A stretch of 64,000 nt of DNA from Lachancea dasiensis (taxonomy: Eukaryota; Ascomycota; Saccharomycetes; Saccharomycetales; Saccharomycetaceae): contig LT598459.1 in assembly GCA_900074725.1 (NCBI GenBank), positions 506,467 to 570,466 on the forward strand, read 5' to 3'. A program made the position numbers and the translations under genes. The notes beneath the pieces were generated by a model. The model was not told the origin of the DNA. It saw only the letters and a program-made list of their open reading frames with translations, and did no database searches. Position 1 is the first letter of the stretch, and each line of letters begins with the position of its first letter. Positions 1 through 8,660 of this stretch are shown here, one piece after another.

Positions 1-117
<117 letters not shown>

Positions 118-726
118 AATTGCGATGTACAGCATAGAGTAGCAAATCAAGATAGCACAACTTCCAAGCATTTACTTGAAATTTAGCTTCGTTTCTTCTC
201 TTCGTAGCTGCACGCGTTCGAAGAGACTACTCCTCAAAGATAGGTGGGCCCTAAAATCATACGAATATCTTAAGTACGAGCCGCAGACATTCCCGAGCTA
301 CATCAGTAGTTAGAACTGTAGGCTAAAACTACTGATAACATTTAACCTCGTTTGGCTCTGTGACACATCTATTTTTTTTCCTTACTAAAGGTTCGTTTAT
401 TTAATGCTTAACGATGTACATCGTTAGAGAATTTCGGACTTAACACCTAAACCGTATGATCGCCACCACGCTCTTCCCTCATCTAGCGTATCGATCCACT
501 AATACGTGTACGTCAGCGGGAATGTGGTCACGCAAAATCAACTGATATTGTCGAAGTTGGCGATTTCCTTGGGTGTACTTTCATGTACACCACTAAGGTT
601 GAGACGGATTGCAGAAGGCGTTTGAACCTTATCCTGGCCTCTCTAGAAATATAAAAGGGCGGAATAATTCTATTCCGATCACCCTCTTTGGAATTGGCTG
701 CAACCAAAAAACAACCAAACTCCAGG
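118..726. other. Intergenic, SKY1 3' side and promoter of the small ORF
   Basis: No gene recognised on either strand. Stop codons close all frames downstream of SKY1 on the plus strand. Near 360-420 there are T-rich runs, and the only clear signal is a TATA box at 650-657 described separately. Confidence 0.5.
650..657 (+). promoter_or_regulatory. TATA box (TATAAAAG)
   Basis: A consensus TATAAAAG lies 77 bp upstream of the ATG at 727, a normal distance for a yeast promoter with a short 5' UTR. It is the main reason for treating the small ORF at 727 as possibly expressed. Confidence 0.5.
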
Positions 727-882
727 ATGATCAACACCATCAAGCTCGCTTCTACCCCTAAAAACCTTTCCGTGCTAGCCATGGGATATGTAGCTGCAGA
801 TGTTAGTTTAACTTTTTGGTACAGATTGCAAAGAACCAAAGCACAAACCTTCGCCAGAGCGAAGGGCTCCAAATCAGCTTGA
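727..882 (+). CDS. Possible small membrane protein, 51 aa, unknown
   Basis: The ORF runs from ATG 727 to TGA 880-882. The product starts MINTIKLASTPK, has one hydrophobic stretch at about residues 14-31 (SVLAMGYVAADVSLTFWY) and ends in a basic tail (RLQRTKAQTFARAKGSKSA). A short positive N-terminus, one membrane span and a basic tail would suit a small mitochondrial inner-membrane protein, but I recognise no family. A TATA box lies 77 bp upstream. In S. cerevisiae GAS3 occupies the interval between SKY1 and SCJ1, and no GAS3 is visible here. The frame could also be chance, since a longer ATG-less frame overlaps it on the minus strand. Confidence 0.35.
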   Translation: MINTIKLASTPKNLSVLAMGYVAADVSLTFWYRLQRTKAQTFARAKGSKSA

Positions 883-1969
883 AAACCTAATAACGAGCAG
901 AATAGAAGAGGTGTAGCCGGTCTACGAGAAGTGTAGGTGTCATACACATGTAACGTCTGATAAATGATAAAAATATATTGTTTTTCTTCATGTCGCCGCC
1001 GTATTACATAGGTAACACCCCGGCAACTTTCGAACACGAAAGGAAAGGCCACAAAGCACATATTCCTTTAATGTAGACTCAGTCAACTCCAGAAAGGTGC
1101 TGGATAAGAACTAGACTTGTATGTGCCCGAGTACCACACGAACTCTGCATACCACTCAAACTTCGCTTACAGTTCATCTAGAGCTCAACGGATCCGATAA
1201 AAACTCTGGTATCTTACGAACCCTTAAGAATAGGAGTGCAGAATATCCCATTCTAGCTGTGTGGTGCTCAACAGTTTCGCTGAACACCCCGAACCATTGA
1301 AGACAGGAACTCAAAGTGCCGCATATGCGTGAGGGCGACCTTGACAATAACACTACAAAGGCCACGAATGGACTGCTCCAAATAGATTCAACAATTATGA
1401 TAAATGCTAAACGACAGTATCATATGCCTAACCGGTCACAAAGCCCTACTTAACAGACACATTTGAAATCTCGTGAGAAAAGTCGTACTTAATTACCATC
1501 GAGAATTTTTCACAAGTTTAAATTCAAAATGCATTCTAAACTATGTACAATTAACCTTCTTGACACTTACTTTCCAAACCATCAATCAACCATGTGTTCC
1601 ACTGATGTCACCGTAGCTTCTTTCCAATGGCTCGGTTTGATATTCGTTGGTAATAATCATACGATGCATGGGAGAAAGATGGTTTAAGATGTATCTCCAG
1701 CTATTGAAAATGACCGGAAGCCTTTTTCTTTCGGTCGCTCAAAATCTGATATAGTTGGTCATGATTCTTGCAACAGATTTCACAAACTTGGACGAAGCTG
1801 TAGGTCCCGTAATAAACTTACCTCATTATTTTTCTGTTTTGTATTGCGGAGTTGATTACACGACGCTATTGTAACGTGTTTCTGGCGAACTTTTTCGAGC
1901 ATGTTAACCACCGGCCACACATCGTTCACCCCAAAGTTTCTTGTCTTGTGGATGGGAACGACGCACGTA
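883..1969. other. Intergenic, 3' side of SCJ1
   Basis: About 1.1 kb with only short open frames. I see no tRNA boxes, repeat or gene relic. This is where the S. cerevisiae order would place GAS3 (YMR215W), and nothing resembling a GH72 glucanosyltransferase is left. Confidence 0.5.
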
Positions 1970-3097
1970 TCACAATTCGTCCTTTATAAGCTTGTTGGAT
2001 GCTTTGTGAGGTGTGACAACCACGTAATCCACGAAAAGATCACCGAATGTGTCCTGGTGTCCAGGGACAGGCATCCCAAAATGTGATATTCTCTCGATCT
2101 CGCCGTTTTTCACAGGGATACCCTGCTTGCGAGCGAGATGCACCTTCTTTTGTGGATCTAGAAACTCGAGCTCGCGCTTCCAGTTCCCCTTGAGTGCTTC
2201 TTCGAAACTGAGTACCTCTGTCCTGTATAAATGAACACCTCGCCTTCTGTATCCCAAGTTAATCTTGGAGGACTCCGAAAACTTGATAAAGACGTCACCA
2301 GCGTCAAAACCAGGCCCCTTATCGGCCTCTCCGGGTTTGACGTCCACGAAATCTCGAGGAGCACCAGGTGGTATGTCCACATGGAAAGCCTTAGCTTTGC
2401 GCTCGACTTTTGCGCCCTTGCATTTCCGGCAACTGTTTTTGATAACCTGGCCCTTACCCTGGCAAGCGCCGCACATTTGCTGGATCTTTTGTGTGATAGG
2501 ACCCATTCTCACCACCTGTATCACGACACCTTGGCCCTGACATTGCGAGCAATGCGTCGTTTTACCATCCTCAGATCCAGATCCACTGCAGTGCTCGCAG
2601 AGGTCGTTCAAATTCAAACTGAAATCTAGCGACGCACCATGGTAAAAGTCTTGGAGCGTAAGTTCCTCGTGAGCCTCCAGGTTATGGCCACGAGGTCTGC
2701 CTCTAAAGCCACCATGGTGACCTCCGAACATTTGCTCAAACATGTCCATAGGGTCTCGAAAGCCACCGAAACCATTTGAGCCAGCACCACCAGCACCGCC
2801 TCCGGGTCCTCCATTTTTCAAGGCTTCTGCACCGTAGCGATCGTAAATCTGGCGCTTTTCGTCGTCACTCAAGACTTCATATGCCTCTCCCACCTCGATG
2901 AATCTGTGGTGGGCTTCTTCGTCTCCAGGGTTTTTATCTGGGTGAAATTTTTTAGACAATTGACGGTATGCAGACTTAATATCTCTGTCGGAAGCATCTT
3001 TACTCAGGCCCAAGATCCCGTAGTAGTCTTGAGCAGTCACCACTGAGAACAATAATAGCGTAAAAAGGGCCAAAATGCGAAATAACGAAAGTCCCAT
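1970..3097 (-). CDS. SCJ1: ER-lumenal Hsp40 co-chaperone Scj1
   Basis: A type I DnaJ protein of 375 aa (377 in S. cerevisiae). Residues 1-22 form a hydrophobic signal peptide. The J domain follows with its HPD triad at residues 52-54, then a Gly/Phe-rich linker (GGPGGGAGGAG). The zinc-binding region has four CxxC repeats (CEHC, CSQC, CGAC, CRKC), followed by substrate-binding beta domains. The last four residues are KDEL, an ER retrieval signal. Scj1 stimulates the lumenal Hsp70 Kar2 in folding and ERAD. The whole architecture is visible, so the call is firm. Position corresponds to YMR214W. Confidence 0.97.
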   Translation of the reverse strand: MGLSLFRILALFTLLLFSVVTAQDYYGILGLSKDASDRDIKSAYRQLSKKFHPDKNPGDEEAHHRFIEVGEAYEVLSDDEKRQIYDRYGAEALKNGGPGGGAGGAGSNGFGGFRDPMDMFEQMFGGHHGGFRGRPRGHNLEAHEELTLQDFYHGASLDFSLNLNDLCEHCSGSGSEDGKTTHCSQCQGQGVVIQVVRMGPITQKIQQMCGACQGKGQVIKNSCRKCKGAKVERKAKAFHVDIPPGAPRDFVDVKPGEADKGPGFDAGDVFIKFSESSKINLGYRRRGVHLYRTEVLSFEEALKGNWKRELEFLDPQKKVHLARKQGIPVKNGEIERISHFGMPVPGHQDTFGDLFVDYVVVTPHKASNKLIKDEL

Positions 3098-3484
3098 GTT
3101 TCAGTTCGCCTACTTGCGCAACAATCCCCCCGGTGAGGCACAGAAATTCTCTGATTGGAGGTTTTGTGTGGTTTGTGCAAGTTAAGCCAGATGCAACGTA
3201 TCAGTTATATATGAATTATGATTGACACGAAAACTCGTAAACCACGATTAATTGACGTCTCTCGGGGACGCTTAGGGCCGCAAAGTGCTAATTGCAGAGT
3301 GTCAGCTACCTCAAGCCCAGTTGGCCAAGCCATCCTTGATTCAGGACAGACTTTTAGCCGTACTTCGAAACTCTTTCAACAACGTTCTTACCAAAATTAC
3401 AATTCCTGGAAGGAGATGTGGGTTTCTATATACCTATATAGACCAAGCGACCCCACAGCGCAACAAATTCGGAGTGCTGTACAA
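3098..3484. other. Intergenic, SCJ1 promoter and CAF20 3' side
   Basis: A 387 bp spacer between two minus-strand genes. It must hold the SCJ1 promoter. I see no clear unfolded-protein-response element and no gene. Confidence 0.45.
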
Positions 3485-3952
3485 TTACTCTTCATCGTCG
3501 TCGCTTTCGAGCGCCGCAAAAGCATTGAAATTGTTGGTCGCTTTGTCGGCGACGATGTCGCGCGAGTCTGCCGGCTTGGTGGACGAAATGTTTTTGTTGG
3601 GCTTGACTTTAAGAGTCTCTTGGGCAATCACAACGGGCTCCTTGACGGCTAGGTCTTCATCACTGCCGTTCAGCGTCCCTGAAGTGTTGACAGATTTTCT
3701 CCTGGCAAGGTTGTCAAACGTGGACCAGCCTTCAGAATCCGTGGTAATCTTAGGTTTGGTATGCTTAATTTTGGGCTTGCCATGGTGGTGTGACGATCTT
3801 CTACGGTGGAATTGCTGGAATTCTTCTTCTTGAAGACCTTGAATTTCTTTAACCTTGTCAATCACGGCCTTGAAAGACTCGATGTCGAAGTTCACAGGGA
3901 CATCACCCTCTGGTTTCAATTGCAAAAGCTCGTCTTCAGTATATCTGGCCAT
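3485..3952 (-). CDS. CAF20: eIF4E-binding protein Caf20 (p20)
   Basis: A 155 aa protein matching Caf20 end to end. The N-terminal motif YTEDELLQL (residues 4-12) is the YxxxxL-phi element that docks on eIF4E and competes with eIF4G, lowering cap-dependent initiation. Other conserved parts are the RRRSSHHHG basic/His patch, the [15 protein letters not shown] segment and the acidic C-terminus ending [11 protein letters not shown]. It is a cytoplasmic translational regulator. The S. cerevisiae position is YOR276W, here between the chromosome XIII genes SCJ1 and CEF1. An RRPE element lies 104 bp upstream of the ATG. Confidence 0.97.
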   Translation of the reverse strand: MARYTEDELLQLKPEGDVPVNFDIESFKAVIDKVKEIQGLQEEEFQQFHRRRSSHHHGKPKIKHTKPKITTDSEGWSTFDNLARRKSVNTSGTLNGSDEDLAVKEPVVIAQETLKVKPNKNISSTKPADSRDIVADKATNNFNAFAALESDDDEE

Positions 3953-4344
3953 TTCGATAATTCGTAAGCTAATGTAGCCGCTTGTATAGACTGTACTATT
4001 ATGCTTGTCTGGGAGTTTATAGCTTTAAGTGAGAACGTCGGTGGAAACTTGACTCAAAATTTTTCAATATCAGGTGAACCGCGAATACTGACAAAAAAAT
4101 ACCGTAAGGCGTCAACAAAGCGGCTGCCGACAATGAACTCAAAGATTAATTACTCTCCTCGATTGTAGTTCTTTTGACCCGTCATTTGGACTTGGTGAGC
4201 CTTTTTGGATCGTCCAACTTCCTGACATGGATATTTCGCCATCATAATCTGGGCGACTGGAAGGAAGTATATTGATGAGGTATGCAGATAGCTAAGGAAG
4301 GTCAGTTCACAGACAAACTCTTGAATATATCTTTGATCGAAACA
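3953..4344. other. Intergenic, CAF20 promoter
   Basis: Holds the CAF20 promoter, including the RRPE at 4056-4066, and the 3' flank of CEF1. No gene seen. Confidence 0.5.
4056..4066 (-). promoter_or_regulatory. RRPE element upstream of CAF20
   Basis: AAAATTTTTCA on the plus strand is TGAAAAATTTT on the coding strand, an exact match to the ribosomal RNA processing element bound by Stb3. It sits 104 bp upstream of the CAF20 start. A role in growth-linked expression of this translation factor is inferred. Confidence 0.5.
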
Positions 4345-5964
4345 TCACGCACCTGCCTCATCCAGATGCTCTTTCAATAGTGATTGTCTCGCCTCAATGG
4401 TGTAGTATTCATTTTGATACTTTTTGTAGTCGACCGCGTAAGTTTGGCGATTTCCAGATAGCTTCGGCAGCAGCGTAGAGAAAAGTTCGTGATGGTACTC
4501 CTCATTCTTGCTTCTCAATGGCTCGATATCCTGTGTTAGGGTATCCAAACTGTCAATTCGTGCTTGTAACTCATGAACCATTAGCTCTGTGACATTCGAG
4601 TTCTGAATACTATCTTCAGCAACCTTTTCTGCAAGATGCCTGAATGAATCTGCATTTGGCGGCGCAGCTATTGATTGCAGTAGCTTGAGTTTCACGGCCT
4701 TGAAAGCGTGGTCATGGTCAGTTTGCTTCGAAATCAGCGAAGTTGCCAGTAAGTCATTATATTCGCGGTCTACAGCGTTAGAGGGCTCCAGAATCGGCTC
4801 AGGGAGAGGAAGGCCAGGCATTAATATTGTATTCGCGGTCTCAGAAGTTGAAACTTCTTCACCTTCTTTTTTTACATTTAGCTCAGAATCGAGCGCAGCT
4901 TCATCGTCAAGGACATCACCAGCCTCTATATCTGAATGCTTTTCACCATTATCGCTGCTGCCCTCGTCATCATCCAGTTGGATTTCAAAGTCATTCAACG
5001 GCTCCGGGAGTTGTTGAAAAAGACGCAGTATAGTCTTCTTCAAGCTCTTTGACCCCAATTTACCTCTTGCAGCATTATTTGATGGTGCTACTGGGAATTC
5101 CAACCTTGGTTTTTTGTGATCACTACTTATGGACACGGAGGGAACGTCTGCTGAAGGGCGTTCTTCAGGTGCTCTCTTTTTCTTTGATTTTTTCCTTTCA
5201 TCTTTCTCTTGTAAACCCGATCTTTCGATGGAACGTTCAAACTTCTGTACTGCTCTGGTGGCTCGCTTGTCTTCTTCTGTGGTGTCAAATGGCCCACTTT
5301 CGGGCTCCTGTTCGTAAACTACATCAGCGTTATAATCAATCTCGGTGCTGTACTTCTTTCGTGGCGGTCGTATCTTGGAATCTATGCCCGCTTGTTTCAA
5401 CTCACGTCTCTTCTGTAAATGCGCCACCCTTTTACTTTCCTCTAACATGCGCTCTCGTATTTTCCTCGTAGCTTTTTTACCTTGCGTATTCAGAAGCCGG
5501 GCACGCGCTTCTGCTAGCATTTCCTTATCCATGGACTCGAGATCGGCGGGATCGGGCCTCGCGGGCCTACTCTCCGCAATTAGATCAATGTCGCCTACTT
5601 CAAAATCAAGCGAGCTAGCGAGCTTCACATCAGATTCTGTCGTTTCTAATAAAATGTTGTAGCGGTCAATGCAAACTTGGGATGTACGACCCATAATATC
5701 TGATATTGTCCTCCATTGGTTGGGTAGTTGTCTAACAAGTTTTAATAGCTTAGAGTCCTCTTCTTTGGAAAATGGGGTGAAGTCAAGGCTGGGATTCAAA
5801 AACTCTGTCCAACGCATCTCGCATTGTTTAGCAGTCTTCTTCTGCAGTAGGGACGCGATCTTGCTCCATTGATGTGTCCCATATTTCTCTATAGCGGCTT
5901 TCAAGATCTGGTCTTCAATGTTGGACCAAGCACCCCCTTTGACATAGATAGGAACCGGTGGCAT
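4345..5964 (-). CDS. CEF1: Splicing factor Cef1 (Cdc5 family)
   Basis: The frame is open further upstream (to 6012), but the conserved N-terminus MPPVPIYVKGG starts at the ATG at 5964, giving 539 aa (590 in S. cerevisiae). Two Myb repeats come first: W-rich helices around GAWSNIEDQILKAAIEKYG and the second repeat ending QVCIDRYNILL. A charged middle with a basic, probably nuclear-localising stretch (KKSKKKRAPEE) follows, then a helical C-terminus. Cef1 is a core subunit of the Prp19 complex, needed for spliceosome activation. Position YMR213W. It is transcribed divergently from EFR3. Confidence 0.95.
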   Translation of the reverse strand: MPPVPIYVKGGAWSNIEDQILKAAIEKYGTHQWSKIASLLQKKTAKQCEMRWTEFLNPSLDFTPFSKEEDSKLLKLVRQLPNQWRTISDIMGRTSQVCIDRYNILLETTESDVKLASSLDFEVGDIDLIAESRPARPDPADLESMDKEMLAEARARLLNTQGKKATRKIRERMLEESKRVAHLQKRRELKQAGIDSKIRPPRKKYSTEIDYNADVVYEQEPESGPFDTTEEDKRATRAVQKFERSIERSGLQEKDERKKSKKKRAPEERPSADVPSVSISSDHKKPRLEFPVAPSNNAARGKLGSKSLKKTILRLFQQLPEPLNDFEIQLDDDEGSSDNGEKHSDIEAGDVLDDEAALDSELNVKKEGEEVSTSETANTILMPGLPLPEPILEPSNAVDREYNDLLATSLISKQTDHDHAFKAVKLKLLQSIAAPPNADSFRHLAEKVAEDSIQNSNVTELMVHELQARIDSLDTLTQDIEPLRSKNEEYHHELFSTLLPKLSGNRQTYAVDYKKYQNEYYTIEARQSLLKEHLDEAGA

Positions 5965-6297
5965 TTTCCAAAAGTTTGCTTGGGTTACACGCGAATATAC
6001 TGACCGCTTCAACCAGCCAATGCCTCTTTACAAGTCAACGGCACAGTTTAATGTGCGACGTTGGGGAATATAAACCTTCAAAAGTGATCAACTTCGAACA
6101 GCGACGCTTTATTGCTGGAGATTACAATATCCAGCAGTGGCAGATAAGTCTGGAGTTCTAATTGTTGGTCCACAGACCTCTTATGTCCCATAGATGGTGG
6201 TGAAATGAATTTATATATATACATTGAAAATTGAATGAATGATTAATTTCTTAGATGCGGCTTGTTGATACAGCAAGTTGCAATAGCTAAGGCTAAG
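5965..6297. other. Divergent CEF1/EFR3 promoter region
   Basis: A 333 bp spacer between the two start codons. An AT-rich stretch (TTATATATATACATT, about 6211-6225) may serve as a TATA element for EFR3. No gene seen. Confidence 0.45.
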
Positions 6298-8508
6298 ATG
6301 GGACTCTTGTTCACACCGAAGCATCAAAAACTAGTCAATCAATGTTATCCCAGTGGGCGAACTACTGACAAGAAGCCCAAGTCCTCAGAAACCTCCTATT
6401 TGCTTTACTATGTCAATTCACGAAGGACCAAATTGGAGAAGGTCAGTACATTTCTGGCTCGGAAAAGCACGGCAGACTTAAACCATCGACGTATTGGTAA
6501 CATTTCCGTCACGCTCGAGCTAATGGACAAGATTGTGAATCATTGTAAGGAGAATTTGAATGTTTTTGTCAGGGACTTCTTGCAGATTATGACAAAAGTA
6601 CTGTCTAATAATAATGTAAACAACGATATTGGGGTAGTAGGCAACGCTGAGCAGACATTCGGAAGTATATGCCGTCATTTGGATGGGGCTATGTGCAATG
6701 GTGATGCGGAGTTCATGAAGTCATTCCAACTATTTGTCGATTTGTATTGGCAAGTAGCGACTGACAGAGTCCGTGATGATAAATTATTACTGAAGGGCTG
6801 TACAGATATTTCAACCGTGGCAAACCTGTCTCTGAATCCACAGGCAAACAGACTTTTATCCCAAGCGGTGGAACTTTCCCTCAAAAAATTTCAAGAAAAG
6901 CATTCACAATACATCACTGAGAGTTTGGATACTGCAGGAGGCCTTCCTGTTACAAAAAGACTAACAAGGACGCAGACCCATGCGCTGGGCTTAGATGACA
7001 TCATGAGCAATGATGATTTGTCGATAGAGGCTCTTCGGTCGTTTTTTAATACATCAGAGACTGATAAACTAACCTTATCCATAAAGGCTCTTCTAAAAGT
7101 GTTACTCAAAACCCCTAATAAAAGCTTACTACAATTTATCTGCAATGGCATTCCAGTTCAGCTAAGATATATTGTCATTTTGATTTTCATTCGCCAGCTC
7201 AATACAGATTCCCAACAAGCAGTTATCACCTTGAAGTTAATATCTAGCCTCTTAGTATCTGAGGTCAGCATTGTTGGTTTGAGTGTTCTTGACGTAATGC
7301 GGAGGGTACTGAACACTCAGATGGCCGAAGGCGTCTCGCAAGAGGTTTGCGATCAATGTGCCATCGTCATCGGAAATCTGAATCGCAAGACATATTACAG
7401 AGACCAGACCTCTGATATGTTCTCAGAAATTTTAATACGCCTCAAGGACGACAGAAATTCACGCTTCTCCTCTATTCTGCGCAGGGACTTGCAGGAATTA
7501 GCCTCTTCGACCTTTAGGCCGTCTCTAAATTTGGAAACCTATCTGGAGTTAACTCCCTTCATCGATGAACCCTTCAAATTTTTTGAAACTGTGAGTGATT
7601 CCGTGAATGGCTCTTTTTCCTTATCGAAGTTATTTCACGTTATAGACACTCTTAAGGCCGCTGATGACCAGCATCGCTTCATCGATGCAGCTCTCAAAAA
7701 ATTCAGAGGCGTGGCTTTGTTGGCTGGCCTTAGACATTATCTGAATTACGGTGAGGGTGCCAAAGAGTGTTATTACTTTTATCATTTGGCAGCTGCCAAC
7801 TTTCTTGAGTTGACGGATTATCAATCACAAGCAAAGCTCAATTACACCAATCAAACGCCATTCGCACAAAAAGATTTGCTACAGTACTACTCTGATGGAG
7901 GGAGAAATAAGTATTCGGAGAAAGGTAAGAGAATTATTTTGTCAAAGGAAACTAACATTTCAACTACGGATCTTATGTCAAATGGTTTTAGCGCATCTGG
8001 TGGCAAAACGGAGGAGACTCACAACTTCAGTAACGCCACAGATGGCGCTACATTGGATTCTTCTCCGGTGCCATACGACTTGTATCGGGTTCCGAAGTTA
8101 GCTCTCCAATCTGACGCTAGATCTTTGAAAACCTTAAGGCACCTATCTCCTAAGGTCAAAGATCTTAAGGCGCTTCAGAGCAATGGAACACCCACTCACC
8201 CCCCTACTCTGACAACAAGAGGGTCGCAATCTGTCAAATCCCATATCACTAATATTACTTTTCTTCTTTCCGAACTAGGCGACGATATTCCGGATTCTAA
8301 CATACAAGACCCCGATGAGGAAGAAGTGATCGGGCTTGAGAAATCAGATCTTGCTAGATCAGAATCTTTAAAACTTTTGAATATAGCTTCAAAAGGTGCC
8401 AAGCGTTTGAGCATTCCGGTAAGGCTTCAAGAGGATGGTGACGAATTCAAAGATGCCCACGAGGATTTCCAAATCACATCAACCAGAGGTAAAATATTCA
8501 CAGCGTGA
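6298..8508 (+). CDS. EFR3: Plasma-membrane PI4-kinase scaffold Efr3
   Basis: The ATG at 6298 begins MGLLFTPKHQKLVNQCYP, which matches the Efr3 N-terminus; twelve in-frame upstream codons lack an ATG and were excluded. The product is 736 aa (782 in S. cerevisiae). Strongly conserved blocks are the basic N-terminal patch around TTDKKPKSSETSYLLYYVNS, LNHRRIGNI, and CNGIPVQLRYIVIL. The middle is an all-helical ARM/HEAT-like rod and the C-terminus is low-complexity. Efr3 holds the Stt4 complex (with Ypp1) at the inner leaflet to make PI4P. In yeast the basic patch is thought to bind the membrane. Position YMR212C. Confidence 0.95.
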   Translation: MGLLFTPKHQKLVNQCYPSGRTTDKKPKSSETSYLLYYVNSRRTKLEKVSTFLARKSTADLNHRRIGNISVTLELMDKIVNHCKENLNVFVRDFLQIMTKVLSNNNVNNDIGVVGNAEQTFGSICRHLDGAMCNGDAEFMKSFQLFVDLYWQVATDRVRDDKLLLKGCTDISTVANLSLNPQANRLLSQAVELSLKKFQEKHSQYITESLDTAGGLPVTKRLTRTQTHALGLDDIMSNDDLSIEALRSFFNTSETDKLTLSIKALLKVLLKTPNKSLLQFICNGIPVQLRYIVILIFIRQLNTDSQQAVITLKLISSLLVSEVSIVGLSVLDVMRRVLNTQMAEGVSQEVCDQCAIVIGNLNRKTYYRDQTSDMFSEILIRLKDDRNSRFSSILRRDLQELASSTFRPSLNLETYLELTPFIDEPFKFFETVSDSVNGSFSLSKLFHVIDTLKAADDQHRFIDAALKKFRGVALLAGLRHYLNYGEGAKECYYFYHLAAANFLELTDYQSQAKLNYTNQTPFAQKDLLQYYSDGGRNKYSEKGKRIILSKETNISTTDLMSNGFSASGGKTEETHNFSNATDGATLDSSPVPYDLYRVPKLALQSDARSLKTLRHLSPKVKDLKALQSNGTPTHPPTLTTRGSQSVKSHITNITFLLSELGDDIPDSNIQDPDEEEVIGLEKSDLARSESLKLLNIASKGAKRLSIPVRLQEDGDEFKDAHEDFQITSTRGKIFTA

Positions 8509-8660
8509 GTTTAATGTATTTAAAACTGTAATAAATCACGTATCGAGGCGTTGTTGGAGAAGACAAGGCACCCGCGTCAATGTAGATCACTTGTTTTCGA
8601 AAATTAAATCAACTCTCTCTTAATCACAAAACAGTAGTGTGCGACCACAAAATTAAGGGC

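Noticed and set aside
528-1061. 177-codon frame on the minus strand opposite the small ORF at 727
   Set aside because: The composition is not protein-like, there is no homology, and the frame conflicts with a plus-strand ORF that has a TATA box. Likely a chance frame.
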